From positions 72,366,479 through 72,430,478 of the forward strand of contig CM033712.1 of NCBI GenBank assembly GCA_019671005.1: DNA of 64,000 bases. The letters run 5' to 3'. The DNA is from Hibiscus mutabilis (taxonomy: Eukaryota; Streptophyta; Magnoliopsida; Malvales; Malvaceae). The first letter of the stretch is position 1; each line of letters opens with the position of its first letter. Of the stretch, positions 36,898 to 49,324 are shown piece after piece. The notes under the pieces were generated by a model. It searched no databases. It worked only from the letters and a program-made list of their open reading frames with translations, and was not told where the DNA came from. The position numbers and the translations under genes are program-made.

Positions 36898-37894
36898 TTT
36901 AATGAATTAATTTTATTAGAATAAACTGCGACTGAATCGATTAGATCATAATTTTCAGTTTTCAAGTTGAACTTGTGGGAATTTAAACTCGAAACTTTAC
37001 ATAAAAGATATTATTTTTTAAATTTACTAATTGATCGAATGGTTTATGATGCTCATGTTATCACATTTTATATGAGTTCGAATCCCAACATTTATTTTAA
37101 GATGTAATGTATCTCCTCTTAATAGAAAAAATACCAAACTTTATATTATTATATGATATAATAATTTAATTTTAAAAATACTCTTTACGGTAGGGAGTTT
37201 CTAGGGTTAGGCACCCTTATCATTAGGCTAAAATTAGGCGATTTTTATAAAAATAGTAAGAATTTAGGATATTTTATAAAAATTGTGTAGTTAGACAATA
37301 ATTATGTAATTATCCAAATGGTAGTGATTTTTGTAATTACATAATAATTATGTAGTTACATAATTTTTTATTCATCCTACAGAAATTTTTATTAAAATAA
37401 TAAAAAAATTTATAATTATACAAAAATACGTCTAATTTTAAATCAATTTTAAGACGCATAATTTTAGACAAATTACGGTAACTAAAATTATTTACCTTGA
37501 AAGCAAAGAATAGAAACAAGCCTAACTATACGCGCTTGGATTAGCTGTACGCTTTACTTTGGAAAGTTTCTACACAGCTCCCACGTGGCAACGTTCCACT
37601 CGGTTTAGTTGGGGACCACAATTTGGCCTTGTTACCAAACGACACGGCATTTTAACGGCGTTTGGCCGTCATCGTGGAACCCCGAACATTGTGGTCAACC
37701 ACGTGGCTTTTTTAATGAAGGGTGCGTGGGTCGCACGTGTCGGCGGTTTGTTTTGTGGGCAGGTGGACACGTATAGGGCTTCAAATGAAGTTGTCACATG
37801 CAAATATTTATTTTAAATCCCATAATTATTAAATATTATCTTTTTATATTTTCTAGATACTTTTGAGTTATAATTGATGTTTGATTAAATTTTA
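36898..37894. other. Intergenic with GC-richer island
   Basis: AT-rich to about 37500, then a markedly GC-richer island (37520-37800) with G-box-type motifs. The frame at 37559-37816 shows no family pattern and I do not call it a gene. Confidence 0.45.
37582..37773. promoter_or_regulatory. Cluster of ACGT/G-box (ABRE-like) motifs
   Basis: Four ACGT cores fall in under 200 bases: CACGTGG at 37582-37588 and 37700-37706, CACGTGT at 37734-37740, and CACGTA at 37768-37773. Such clusters bind bZIP (ABF/AREB) and bHLH factors in plant promoters. No intact gene follows to the right before the transposon nest at 38358, and the upstream neighbour (GALS1-like) ends 1.7 kb away. It may be an orphaned promoter or a distal element (inference). 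Confidence 0.45.
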
Positions 37895-38345
37895 GGGTAA
37901 AGTACACAAATGGCTATTAAACTATCTCTAAAAATATAAAATAGTCATTAAACTTTTAAATATTATATAATGGGCATTAAACTTTAGTTTTTGTTCCAAA
38001 ATAGTTATTGAGACGTTAACTGCCGTTAATTGGGTGACGCGACAATTATAGAAATTTAAATAATATAACATTTAATCCTTCATATTGACACATTTAATCA
38101 ATTTATTCATAATTTAACCATCATTATTGATGTCTAAATTGATTGAATGTGAAAATATTGAAGATTAAATATGTTATTATATAAATTTCCGTAACTGTCA
38201 CGTCTCCTAGTTTGCGACAGTTAACGACCCAATGACCATTTTGTAATAAAAACTAAAGTTTAATGATCATAATGTAATTTTTGAAAGTTTGATGACCATT
38301 TTATATTTTCAGGGATAATTTAGTGACCATTTGTGTACTTTACCC
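37895..38345. mobile_element. Foldback MITE, 451 bp
   Basis: Ends are close inverted repeats: GGGTAAAGTACACAAATGG against CCATTTGTGTACTTTACCC, flanked by TA on both sides, and the arms stay complementary toward the centre (GTTAACTGCCG / GCGACAGTTAACG). TA flanks fit a Stowaway/mariner-like MITE but are too short to prove it. It lies four bases from the TSD of the next element. Confidence 0.75.
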
Positions 38346-38514
38346 TAAATTTTATTTGGCATAAAGCCAAAAAAATAGCCTTAATATTTGAGTGAATAGT
38401 TACTTTGACCCATATTTCTTTTGGAGCAATTCAACCTTAACGTTTTATTTTGGGTCAAAACGCCCCCTTTATAGATGAAAACTATCAATCAACTAACGGT
38501 AAATGGCTTGAAAT

Positions 38515-40157
38515 TGTAACACCCCTAGATAATAATAATAATATAAAATAAAGTAAAATAAATTAAGTAAATTAAAATATCTCAAACTCCCCCAATTAAG
38601 GCTCATTAAATCTGCCAACTACCCCTCTTCTTCCCAAAAAAATTCTCGATCCGTCATCTTTCTTATCACCAAAACACCGACAAACACCCAATCCGCTCTC
38701 ACCGTCTTGCCATGGTCGACACCACCAACTCTGTCGGACCGCCACAACGTCTCGATCAAACACCAAGCATCACTCGTGCTAACGAGCCGTTGATCACCGT
38801 CAAAAGCCACTCGAAGGTTCGACAATAACCAGCTTTGGCCACCTCTATTTTTTGACGATTCCGGCATCGATCGACATCATTTCGTCGCGCCATTGTTACG
38901 AGCAAACTCCTCGTCCTGAGCCGAGCAAAACTTAATTTTCTGATCGTCAGTCTGACATCCCTCGGAACGTCGTTAGAGCTTCGACGGTTACGACTTTTCC
39001 CCTTAAATTTTGGTAAGTAGGTACTAGAGTCTCCCCCAATCATGCATATGCCCAACCTAGCTCCTCTCGATACGAGCGACAGCGTGATCCCGTTGTGACT
39101 CGTTCTAGCACAACATCGGAGCGTCACATTGGTGCTCAGTAGACCATCTGGCCAACCCGATATTTTGAGGTGTATTTCTTAAGTGCTATATACATGTTGT
39201 AAATGTTTTGTTTGAACTAATCATGTACACATTACTGATAATTTCTGATTTGCAAAACTTGACATGTTTCATGACTTTAAGTATGATTGTTTTATCTGTC
39301 TGATCTATGCCTAAGTGCCTGATTGAACAACATGCTCTCTGGTTACCGTTTTACATAAATTAATTGTATGCTTTACTATTTACCGTAATTATTATTGCCA
39401 CTGATTACTAAAATTACTGCATAGACTGCTATTGGGGTACTTGGGATAGAGTATGAAGTTACCGTAGGTTCAGCCCTGATCCGGTTAGTAATTCCTTACC
39501 GTTATAGGTTCCTATGCTTCGGCTAGGGTGATTCATATCGTACCGTACCTAAGGTATTCCCTTAGGATGGCACCTATACCCAATGAGCATGGGTTAACGC
39601 CCTTATAGATGCAATTCTTTGGAACTGCATACTGGAGTTTGGTTTGAGGGTAGATAGAGAATTAAATTAAACTGTACTACTTCTTGAATCACATATTTTG
39701 AAATAAAAAATGTTTACCGTATTTTTTTGTAGTACATGTTTTACTTGCACTGTTGGGACATACTGAGCCCCCTAGCTCACACCCCAGAATTTTCCCCTTT
39801 TAGATATTTTAGATAGGCTACCTTATATCTGACATTAGAGGACCGACACATTTCGTACTTCACCTAGTTGTAATGTTTCCATCCACCTTTTGTTATTTAG
39901 GGTGACATGTGCCTACTTTATTTTGAGATGCCTGATTTTATGCTACAAGCATTTTGCTACCATACTTGATACTGCATATTTTGTAATTGATATTTGATAT
40001 ATTTATTCCTATCATCACCATCTCCTGTTGGTTCTTTTTGTAAGTATTATTTCAAATTAGTGCTTATGTTTTTAACATGTTTTCTACTTAAGTATTTAAG
40101 TTGAGATGTGCCCCGTTAGACATGGTCAACCCGCATTGGCCGGTCTATGGGGTTACA
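38515..40157 (+). repeat. 5' LTR of Gypsy element
   Basis: Starts TGTAACACCCCTAGAT and ends GGGGTTACA, about 1643 bp. It is closely similar to the 3' LTR, with scattered substitutions and small indels visible along the alignment (for example in the AAT-rich start and at the end, CTATGGGGTTACA versus CTAGGGGTTATA). The frames within it on either strand are spurious. Confidence 0.9.
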
Positions 40158-40349
40158 TTTGGTTGTATCAGAGCTTTTGGTTTTACAACCTCGGGCTGTG
40201 GCTGAGTCCACTTAAAGTACAATTTTGGAAACGTTTTACAAAAGTGTTTTAAATTGGGCCATGTCACCAAATTTTATGATTAATTGTGTTTGATTCTTCA
40301 GTGTCATAAACTGACCTTACATTTTATTCTCGTGTAGAGATTCTCTAAG

Positions 40350-41680
40350 ATGTCACCAGAAGGGGCAGTCGACCCACCCGTGGGCGAGGTCGAACCGCTA
40401 GATTCGTAGACCCGTTAGACAATTCGGAGGGTGATCCACCTACTCCTGCCACTGTTGATCATCTGGCTCCTGTGGAGCCTCCCACCCCATGTGGTTCATC
40501 CGTTCTGATCGCTTCACCACATACTCCTGGTATTGACATGACTACTCCAGTTAGATGAGCGACAGTTTCTGAGCCGATGCCTATGGCTGGAGTTACTAAT
40601 GAGGCCTTGAGCAGACAGTTTCTTTAGTTGATCCAGAGTGTGGTCGGAGCATCAGGCATCACTCATGAGGTCCATATCTCTCAGACCATGTTTGTTAATG
40701 GGATTAAGACTTTTTTGAGATCTCTCAATGGAGCACCGACCGAGGCTGAAGAGTGATTGTATGATACTGAGAGATGCATAAATGATATGGGTTTTGAACC
40801 CTCTAGAAAATATTTGGGTAATGTGTCTATGTTGAATGGTAACGCCCACACCTAGTGGGAATCTATTGTGAGCAGTGTTCCTTCTGATCGATTGGCTTGG
40901 GATTTTTCAAAGAGCGGTTTAAGAATCGTTTTCTAGGTGAACAGTTCTTGAAAAAGAGACATCAAGATTTTAAAGACCTGGTGTAGGGTTCTATGATTGT
41001 TGTAGAGTATGAGTTGCAATTTCTGGATTTATAGAGATATGGTATTAGTTTGGTTTCCACCAAGAATGACAGATGTGTTAAGTTCTTAGAGGGCCTCCGT
41101 ATTGAGATATGTGATCGGGTGGCTACACATCATGATGAGGTGTTTGAGGACCTGGTAAATTGGGCCAAAATTGCATAACAGTTGGAGATGATAACAGCTA
41201 GCCAGAGCGGAAGAGATCGAGATCAAGATCGAGGTCGAGATTGGGATCGATCTAGGAGACCTTAAGTTTAGGGGGAGTCCTACGAATGTCCAGATAAGAG
41301 AACTCGCGCCGCTAACTCCCAGAAGAGTAATACGAGTTTTAGGCATTTGCCACCTTCGGGCCCAACTGTCAGTCGAGGTGATTTCTCCAGTTTTCTTCAT
41401 TTTTTGTATGTGAGCATTGCGGTAGAAGACATGGAGAAAAGTGTTGGAAGATGACTGGTTCTTGCTTTCGATATGGGTCTATGAACCATTTCTAAAAGAA
41501 TGCCCACGCTCGCTTCTAAAGGGGCATCCATTCAGACCGCTGCTCGTACCCAGACACCTACTCGTTCTCAAACACTTATTCAGACTCTGGTTAGAAGCCA
41601 TAATCAGGGTAAAGCTTTTGGGTATGCTGTTAGATCTAATAGTATGGGCCGATTTCATTAAAGTATGGGACCAGTTATGA
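40350..41680 (+). pseudogene. Gypsy gag, broken
   Basis: Begins with an ATG (MSPEGAVDPP...) and contains the retrotransposon gag pattern (AEE.LYDTERCINDMGF, then a FKNRFLGEQFLKKRHQDF stretch and EYELQFLDL), but is interrupted by several in-frame stops and frame changes. Nucleocapsid zinc knuckles are not clearly visible. It encodes no functional capsid protein. Confidence 0.75.
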
Positions 41681-41699
41681 TCGAAGCTAGGCAGCCTGC

Positions 41700-44600
41700 G
41701 CTTGTTTATGCCACTAGACGTCGTGATGATAGAGATGAGCCAAACATCATTACAAGTACATTTACTATATTTTCTATTTCATATTTTGCATTGCTTGATA
41801 ACGGATCCACCCATTCCTATATTTTGAAATATGTGTCCCGAAGCCTTCAGATTCTGAATGAGCCCACCAAGAGTGCAATTACTATTATGAATCCAATGGG
41901 CCAATCAGTTGTTGTGAATAGGGCTTTTAGGCGGTGTCCCCTCGAGGTTCAAGGGGAGATTTTTCCGTTGACCTTATGGAGCTGTCGTTAGAAGAGTTTG
42001 ATCTAATCCTTGGTATGGATTAGTTGACCAAACATCGGGTAAACCTAGATTGTGAGTCCAAGAGAGCAATACTAAAGACTTCTAATGATCGGACAGTGAT
42101 GTTAGTTGGAAAACATTGGGGTTTTCTATCGAATAAGGTATCTATTCTAACGGGTGATAAGATGATCCAAAAGAGATATCAGACCTTTATTGCATGTTTC
42201 ATGAATACCAAGGGTTTCTTGTCAAAGATTGAAGAGATTTGAATCATTAGTGAGTTTCTTGATGTCTTCCCTGAGGAGTTACCTGTGTTACCACCGGACA
42301 GAGATATAGAATTCGAGATTAAGACCTATCTAGGATCTGTACCGGTATCTATGGCTCCTTACCGCATAGCTCCTGAAGAGCTTAAGGATCTGAAGATTCA
42401 GTTGTAAGAGCTCCTTGATCGAGGGGTTATTCGACCTAGCTCTTCAACTTGGGGAGCTCTCGTCATGTTCGTGAAAAATAAAGATAGTTCTCTCAGGCCG
42501 TGTATTGATTATCGAAAGCTGAATAACCTGACAGTAAAAAAAGTACCCACTACCTAAGATTGATGACTTGTTCGACTAGTTTATGGGAGCTACAGTTTTC
42601 TCGAAGATTGATCTTTGTTCTAGGTACTATCAAATGAAGATAAAAGGATCTAATGTTGCGAAAATGATCATTCGCACTAGATATGGGCATTACGAGTTTT
42701 TAGTGATGCCTTTTGGATTGACTAATGCTCCTACCGCTTTTATGGATATGATGAATTGTGTTTTCCAGCCCTTTTGGACCAATTTGTATTGGTTTTTATT
42801 GATGACATCCTGGTCTATTCCCAAACCGAAGCAGAGTATGTTGATCATTTGAGGATTGTTCTGTAGACTTTTAGAGAGCACCGATTGTATGCCAAGTTGA
42901 GCAAATGTGAATTTTGGCTCATCAAAATGACATTTCTCGGGCATGTAGTATCGGCTCGAGGTATTCAGTTTGAACTGAGTAAGATTGAGGCCATCGTGAG
43001 TTGGAAGCAGCTTAAGAACATTTCTAAGATCTGCAGTTTCTTAGGTCTAGCTGGGTATTACAGACGATTCATTGAGGGTTTCTCCATCCTTGTTGCCCCT
43101 CTAACGAAGTTGTTGAGAAAGGATGTTCTATTTATCTAGACTGATGCTCAACTGGAGAGTTTTGAGAAATTAAAGACAACTCCGACACAAGTTCCAGTTT
43201 TGATCCAGCCTGAGTCTGGGAAGGATTTTACAGTCTATAGTGACGTTTCACACTCCGGTCTTGGTTGTGTTTTGATGCAGAATGGGATAGTGATTGCTTA
43301 TGCCTCTCGTCAATTGAGACCACATGGGTGTAATTATCCTACTCATGATTTGGAGTTAACCGTTGTGGTATTTGCCTTAAATATTTGGAGGCACTATCTT
43401 TACGGAGAAAAGTGATGTATCTATACTGATCACAAGAGCCTGAGGTACCTCCTTACTCAGAAAGAGCTTAATCTAAGACAACGTTGTTGGCTTGAGCTTC
43501 TTAAGGATTATGATTGTGAGATTGAGTATCACGCGGAAAGCTAACGTTGTTGCTGATGCTTTGAGCTGTAAGGCCATTGCTAACCTGAGATCCTTGTTTG
43601 CCAATATGAGTGTCTATGATGATGGTAGCTTATTGGCTGAACTTCAGGTTAAGCTGACTTTGGTCGAAGAAATCAAGGCTAAACAGCTTCTTGACAGTAC
43701 CTTACTTCCTGTTATACAGCAAGTTGAGCAAGGATCCACCTCTATTTATACCTTTGATCAGGATGGAGTGTTGTGCTTCAAGGTTCCGTGTTGTGTTCCT
43801 GATGATGCCGAGTTTAAGCGAGCCATTCTCAATGAGGCTTATAATAGCCCTTATTCTAGTCTGTTGCAGCCCATTAAGATTTCTGAGTGAAAGTGAGAGC
43901 GTATCACGATGGATTTTGTTACAGGATTACCTCTAACTCCTTCTAAAAAGGATTCTATATGGGTGATTGTTGATTAACTCACTAAGTCAGCTCATTTTAT
44001 TCCTGTCTTGGTTACTTATCCTATGGAAGAGCCGGCTAGATTGTATATTTATGAGATTGCCAGACTTCATGGTGTACTTCAGTCTATCATTTATGATAAA
44101 GATTCGAGATTTACCTCTCGATTCTAGAAGGCGTTACAGGAGGCTTTGGGTACATGTCTGAATTTCAGTACATCTTTTCATCCACATACCAATGGTCAGT
44201 CTAAGAAGGTGATCCAGATCTTGGAGGATATGTTGCAGGGATGTGTGATCGACTTCCACGGTATTTGGGAGGATTTCTTGCCATTGGTCGAGTTTGCATA
44301 TAATAATAGTTATTAGGCTAGCATCCATATGGCACCGTTTGAGGCTCTGTATGGCCGTAAATGTCGTACTCCTATTTGTTAGACAAAGTTGTATGATAGG
44401 AAGACCGTAGGCCTGAGTTGGTTCGAGAGACCAATGAGATAGACAAATTGATTCGTAATTGTCAGAAAGAGGCTTTTAATAGACAGAAATCTTATACTGA
44501 CCGAAAGGAAAAATAAATCGAGTTCAAGGTTGGTGATCAGGTTTTCTTGAAAGTATCTTCGTGGAAGAAGGTTTTGTGGTTCAGGCGTAAAGGCAAATTG

Positions 44601-44945
44601 AGTCCAAGATTTATCGGGTCATACCGTATCCGAAAGAGAGTCAAACCTGTTATTTATCAGCTTGAGTTGGGCCATACCATACCGCATTCATGATGTCTTC
44701 CATGTTGAGGCAATACCATCCAGATCTGAGTCATGTTATTTAGGTTCAGGATGTGGAGTTGAGACCAGTTTTATCTTATGAGGAAGAGCCAGTTCAGATC
44801 TTGGATCAAGATGAGAGAGTTCTAAGGAACCGGCGCATCACTATAGTTAAAGTACAGTAGAGTAATTATGGCCTAGAAGAATCTACTTGGGAAACTCTTG
44901 AGTCAATAGAAAAACAGTTTCCACATCGGTTCAAGTAAGGTAATT
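41700..44945 (+). pseudogene. Gypsy pol (PR-RT-RH-INT-chromodomain), broken
   Basis: Protease active-site region LLDNGSTHSYI near 41790-41825; reverse transcriptase words (FSKIDLCSRYYQMKI, MPFGLTNAPTAF, and the FIDDIL catalytic box in a shifted frame near 42795); RNase H (YSDVSHSGLGCVLMQ, YTDHKSLRYLLTQKE); integrase core (ERITMDFVTGLPLTP, AHFIPV, GRKCRTP); and a chromodomain-like end. Many stops and frameshifts are present. The integrase zinc-binding HHCC region is missing: NSPYS runs directly into SLLQPIKISE near 43855. The third catalytic glutamate, expected in GQSER, reads K (GQSKK). Inactive. Confidence 0.85.
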
Positions 44946-44979
44946 TTGAGGATGAAATTTCTTTTTAGAGGGGGAAAGT

Positions 44980-46637
44980 TGTAACACCCCTAGATGATAA
45001 TAATAATAATAATAATAAAAAATAAAATAAAGTAAAATAAATTAAACAAATCAAAATATCTCAACCACCCTCCAATTAAGGCTCATTAAATCTGCCAACT
45101 ACCCTTATTCTTCCTAAAAATATTTTCGATCCTCCATTTCCCCTATCACCAAAACACTGGCCAACACCTGATCCACCCTCACCGTCCCGCCGTGGTTGAC
45201 ATCGCCAACTCTGACGGAACCGCCACGACATCCCGACCAAACCCCAAGCATCACTCGCGCTATTAAGTCGTTGATCACTGTCAAAAGCCACTCGAAGGTT
45301 CGACAATAACCAGCTTCAGCTGCCTCTGTTTTTTGATGATTCTGGCATCGATCGACTTCCTTTCGTCGCGCTACCCTCACGAGCAAGCTCTTCGTCCTGA
45401 GCTGAGCAAAACCTAAATTTCTAATCGTTCGTTTGACGTAGCCTAGAACGTCGTCGGAGCTTCGACGGTTTCAAATTTTCTCCTTCGATTTTGTAAGTAG
45501 GTACTAGAGTCTCCCCCGATCGTGTATCTCCTAGCTCAGCTCCTCTCGATACGAGCAACATCGTGATCCCATTGTGACTCGTTCTAGCACAACATCGGTG
45601 CCTCACATTGGTGCCCAGTAGACCATCTGACCGACCCGATATTTTGAGGTATGTTCCTTGGGTGTTATATACATTATGTAAATGTTTTGTTTGAACTAAT
45701 CACGTGCACATTACTGATAATTTCTGATTTGCAAAATTTGACATGTTTCATGATTTTAAGTATGATTGTTTTATCTGTCTGATCTATGCCTAAGTGCCTG
45801 ATTGAACAACATGCTCTATGGTCACCATTTTACAGAAATTAATTGTATGCTTTAATATTTACCATAATTACTATTGCCATTGATTACTGAAATTACTGCA
45901 TAGACTGCTATTGGGGTACTTGGGATAGAGTATGAAGTTACCGCAAGTTCAGTCCTGATTCTGCTGGTAATTCCTTACCGTTACAGGTTCCTATGCTTCG
46001 GCTAGGGTGACTCTTACCGTACGGTACCTAAGGTATTCCCTTAGGATGGCACCTATACCTAATGAGCATGGGTTAACGCTCTTATAGATGCAGTTTTTTG
46101 GAACTGCATACTGAAGTTTGGTTGGAGGGTAGATTGAGAATTAAATTAAACTGTACTGCTTCTTAAATCACATATTTTGAAATAAAAAAATGTTTACCGT
46201 ATTTGTTTGTAGTACATGTTTTACTTGCACTGTTGGGACACACTGAGCCCCTTAGCTCACACCCAAAAAATTTCTCCCTTTCAGATATTTTGGATAGGCT
46301 ACCTTGTACCTGACATTGGAGGATCGACACATTTCGTACTTCACCTAGTTGTAATGTTTCCATCCATCTTTTGTTATTCAGGGTGACATGTGCCTATTTT
46401 ATTTTGAGATGCATGATTTTATGCTACAAGCATTTTGCTACCATACTTGATATTACATATTTTGTAATTGATATTTGATATGTTTATTCCTATCATCACC
46501 ATCTCCTGCTGGTTCTTTTTGTAAGTACCATTTCAAATTAGTGCTTGTGTTTTTAACATATTTTCTACTTGAGTATTTAAGTTGAGATGTACCCCGTTAG
46601 ACATGGTCAATCCGCATTGGCCGGTCTAGGGGTTATA
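44980..46637 (+). repeat. 3' LTR of Gypsy element
   Basis: Starts TGTAACACCCCTAGATGA directly after the polypurine tract and ends GGGGTTATA, where the terminal CA has changed to TA. It is about 1658 bp and aligns along its length with the 5' LTR. It is followed by the TSD GAAAT. Confidence 0.9.
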
Positions 46638-46756
46638 GAAATGACCTGACAAACCTATATGACAATATCATATAGACAAATGTGTTTACTTGAAAAAAAT
46701 ATTACATCAGTCAAAAAATAATTTTATAAAATATTAAATAATTTTTTTCTGTTGAC

Positions 46757-47266
46757 TAGGTCTGTAAACGAACCAAACGTTCAAGGAACTATTTGGCGGG
46801 AAGATCATTTATGTTCGTCTATTTATTAAACAAAGAACATGAACAAGATTTTTTGTTCGTTTAATTAAATGAATGAACATGAACAAAGAGCTCGTTCGTT
46901 CATTTATGTTTGTGAACGTTCGGTAATCCATTCATTTATGCTTGTTTAAATTTATTCACATTATTCATTTATATTTATTATTTTTCATGAAAAAAGTATT
47001 ATAATTTTTTAAAAATAAATTTATTCACACATATTCGTTTAAATTTATTCACATATGTTCTTTTATATTCGTTCTTTTCTGTTTGTTTATCATTTAAACG
47101 AACGAACATGAACGAACACGAACAAGCTACATTCCTTAACAAACGAACACGAACAAGAAATTATGTTCGTTTAGTTGTTCGTGTCTGTTCATTTCTTTGG
47201 TTAAAATTAAATGAACGAACATGAACATATCCTTTTTCGTGCTCGTTTGGTTCGTTTACATGCCTA
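46757..47266. mobile_element. hAT-like MITE with GTTCGTTTA repeats, 510 bp
   Basis: Terminal inverted repeats TAGGTCTGTAAACGAACC and GGTTCGTTTACATGCCTA, flanked by an 8-bp duplication CTGTTGAC/CTGTTGGC (46749-46756, 47267-47274; one change). The interior consists of repeated GAACATGAAC and GTTCGTTTA words in both orientations. The TSD length suggests hAT transposase mobilised it. It is inserted in the right arm of the MULE-like MITE. Confidence 0.8.
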
Positions 47267-47458
47267 CTGTTGGCTTATTATTCTGTCAAGTCATTTCAAA
47301 CTGTTTATCGTCAGTTTTCTAACAATTTTCATCCGCAGAGGGGTTGTTTTGACAAAAAATGAAACGTTGAGGGTTGAATTGCTTTAAAAAAATAAGGACC
47401 AAATTGACTATTTAGTCAAAACGTTGAGGGTATTTTTTTACTTTATGCCATTTTATTT

Positions 47459-49012
47459 TTAAAAGTTAAAGCTTTCTATTTTTAGTTTCAAAAAATAAAT
47501 TATTTCGTACAATAATTTATTTTAAATAAAGAAATTATCTCTCCTAATTTTTATATTAAAGATTTAATAATTTTTATCACCTTTTAATATTTGATTCCAG
47601 TTACATCCTTATCTATTTAATTTAATATTGAAAATTTAATATTCAAATTATGTTAGTATTAAAACTCGAACCTCTCAAATTTTTATAGTTTAATTATATT
47701 TTAAGTCACTTAAAGTTTTAAAACTGTTAAAATTAAATTTTGGTTCCTCCTATCACTTTTAAAGTTAATGAAATCAAGATTTGTCCTAATTTTTTCTATT
47801 TAATTATTTTTAGAACATGCCAATTTTAAAATTTGTAAAATTAAGCTTAAATTATTTATTTTTATACTTCAATTATCTTTTAAAATCTCATTAGTTTTAA
47901 AAATTAAAGATTTGAGTCATCTTATAATTTCATTCTAATTCCGCCCTCGTATATATCTTATAAATATTTGGTGTATCACTTGTAATGATAATAACCTATA
48001 TGTATATATAATAAGATATATTTTCTTTTATATATATAGTTGCATGATATTAGTGAAAGCAAATCCTATCCATCTAAGCTGGGTGAGATGTTAGAGGCAC
48101 ACATTTGCTTTGGAATGCGATTAATATTATTACATCTGAAAATGTTTGTAAAAGTGAAAGCATGTTCATCGTAAAATACTAGGATGTGAGTCTGTTTTTA
48201 TAACAATTTTAATTTGTATCTGTAACAGGATTATCTGTTTTTTTAACAGTTTAACGTTCATATAACGAATATCAACAATATTTTTTTATGTGTTTTTTTT
48301 ATAGTTATAATCTTCTTTTTTTGTGATTTTGTCCATATATAAAGAACTAACAATGAAAGAATCTGCTTTTTTTCTAATCAAAATATATAGTCGATAGATT
48401 TATTAAGAATGTTGTATAATTTTTTTTAGAAAGTGATGAATTATAATTTTCATGATTTTACCTCATTATTACTTTCTTACCGTAAAATTGACCATTGCAA
48501 TTTCATGTCTTTTACTGCCGTTGGTGACTTGGTGGGTGTAATTATTGCTTGCATTTGAAATTGAGGATTTGCATGGGGTATTATTAAACGATTTATTTCA
48601 AAAACTCAAAAAGAGTTTGTATTTATATTTTTATAGTTCTCGACTTTATAACTTATCACTTATACTAGTAAATTGAGCTTTTGTAATACATAAGACTAGG
48701 GAAGAGTATTCGATCAATTTGAGTTAAACAATTCAAGTTAATTGAGTTGACGAGTTTTATTTTATCATTCAATTTTTATTTGAAATGTTTTTGAGTCGAG
48801 TTTATGAAGTTTGAGTCGAAGTTTTGGTTCAAACTTAATTGTGAAATTTATAATTTTGTGGTACTAATTGATTCCAATTTAAATGACTTTCTATAACTAT
48901 ATACATATAAATTTTTTCATATATTTTCGCAAGTGTGGGTAAAATAGATGGAAAGAAAGAATTTGCAGAGATTTGTAGTCAGTTTACTAAATTAAATAAA
49001 ATACAAAGGTCG
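47459..49012. other. Intergenic AT-rich tract
   Basis: Low-complexity, with no gene, RNA or bounded element that I can support. Confidence 0.45.
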
Positions 49013-49324
49013 TGTTTGACAATTATCGGATAGCGGATTACATCAGCTGATAGTTGATTGCATTAGCTGATTTGACTAACGGATTGTATTAGCAGATTGT
49101 ATAAAAGTGTTTGGTAAAATTAACTAATAGCTGATAGTTGTTTGATTATTTAAACAAGCAAAATGACATATAAAAACATGGTTGTTTGAATAGTTTATTA
49201 GTTATCAATATTTTGTATCTTAATTAGATTATGAAAAATGTTTTTTAGTATAATATTACTAAGCATATTTGAAAAATCTATATATTAATTTATTAATTAT
49301 ATAATTATTTTTAATATAATTTAA

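Larger units (their letters stand above)
38515..46637 (+). mobile_element. Degenerate Gypsy chromovirus LTR retrotransposon
   Basis: Complete insertion with both LTRs and a perfect 5-bp TSD, GAAAT (38510-38514 and 46638-46642). The order is 5' LTR, a damaged tRNA-Met-type primer site (GTATCAGAGC at about 40165), gag, protease, reverse transcriptase, RNase H, integrase, a chromodomain-like C-terminus (WETLESIEKQFPH), a polypurine tract at 44967-44978, then the 3' LTR. Domain order and C-terminal chromodomain place it in the Ty3/Gypsy chromoviruses, with long LTRs like the Tekay/Del group. Stops and frameshifts throughout make it non-autonomous. Confidence 0.92.
38358..47449. mobile_element. 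MULE-like MITE split by later insertions
   Basis: Begins GGCATAAAG and ends CTTTATGCC, flanked by a perfect 9-bp TSD ATTTTATTT (38349-38357 and 47450-47458), the duplication length of Mutator-like elements. Inner words match in inverted orientation (AACCTTAACGTTTTATTTTGGGTCAAAACG against GACAAAAAATGAAACGTTGAGGG). Its left arm runs to 38514 and resumes at 46638, with a Gypsy element between. A hAT-like MITE (46757-47266) is inserted in the right arm. Without the insertions it would be about 450 bp. Confidence 0.82.

Noticed and set aside
37559..37816. 85-codon open frame in the GC-richer island
   Set aside because: Contains no recognisable motif; the open length is explained by higher GC, and G-box motifs suggest regulatory DNA.
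38515..40157. Protein-coding frames in the Gypsy LTRs
   Set aside because: They recur imperfectly in the other LTR with different breaks and have no domain.
43450..44330. Functional integrase in the Gypsy element
   Set aside because: Missing zinc-binding region, altered catalytic residue and several stops.
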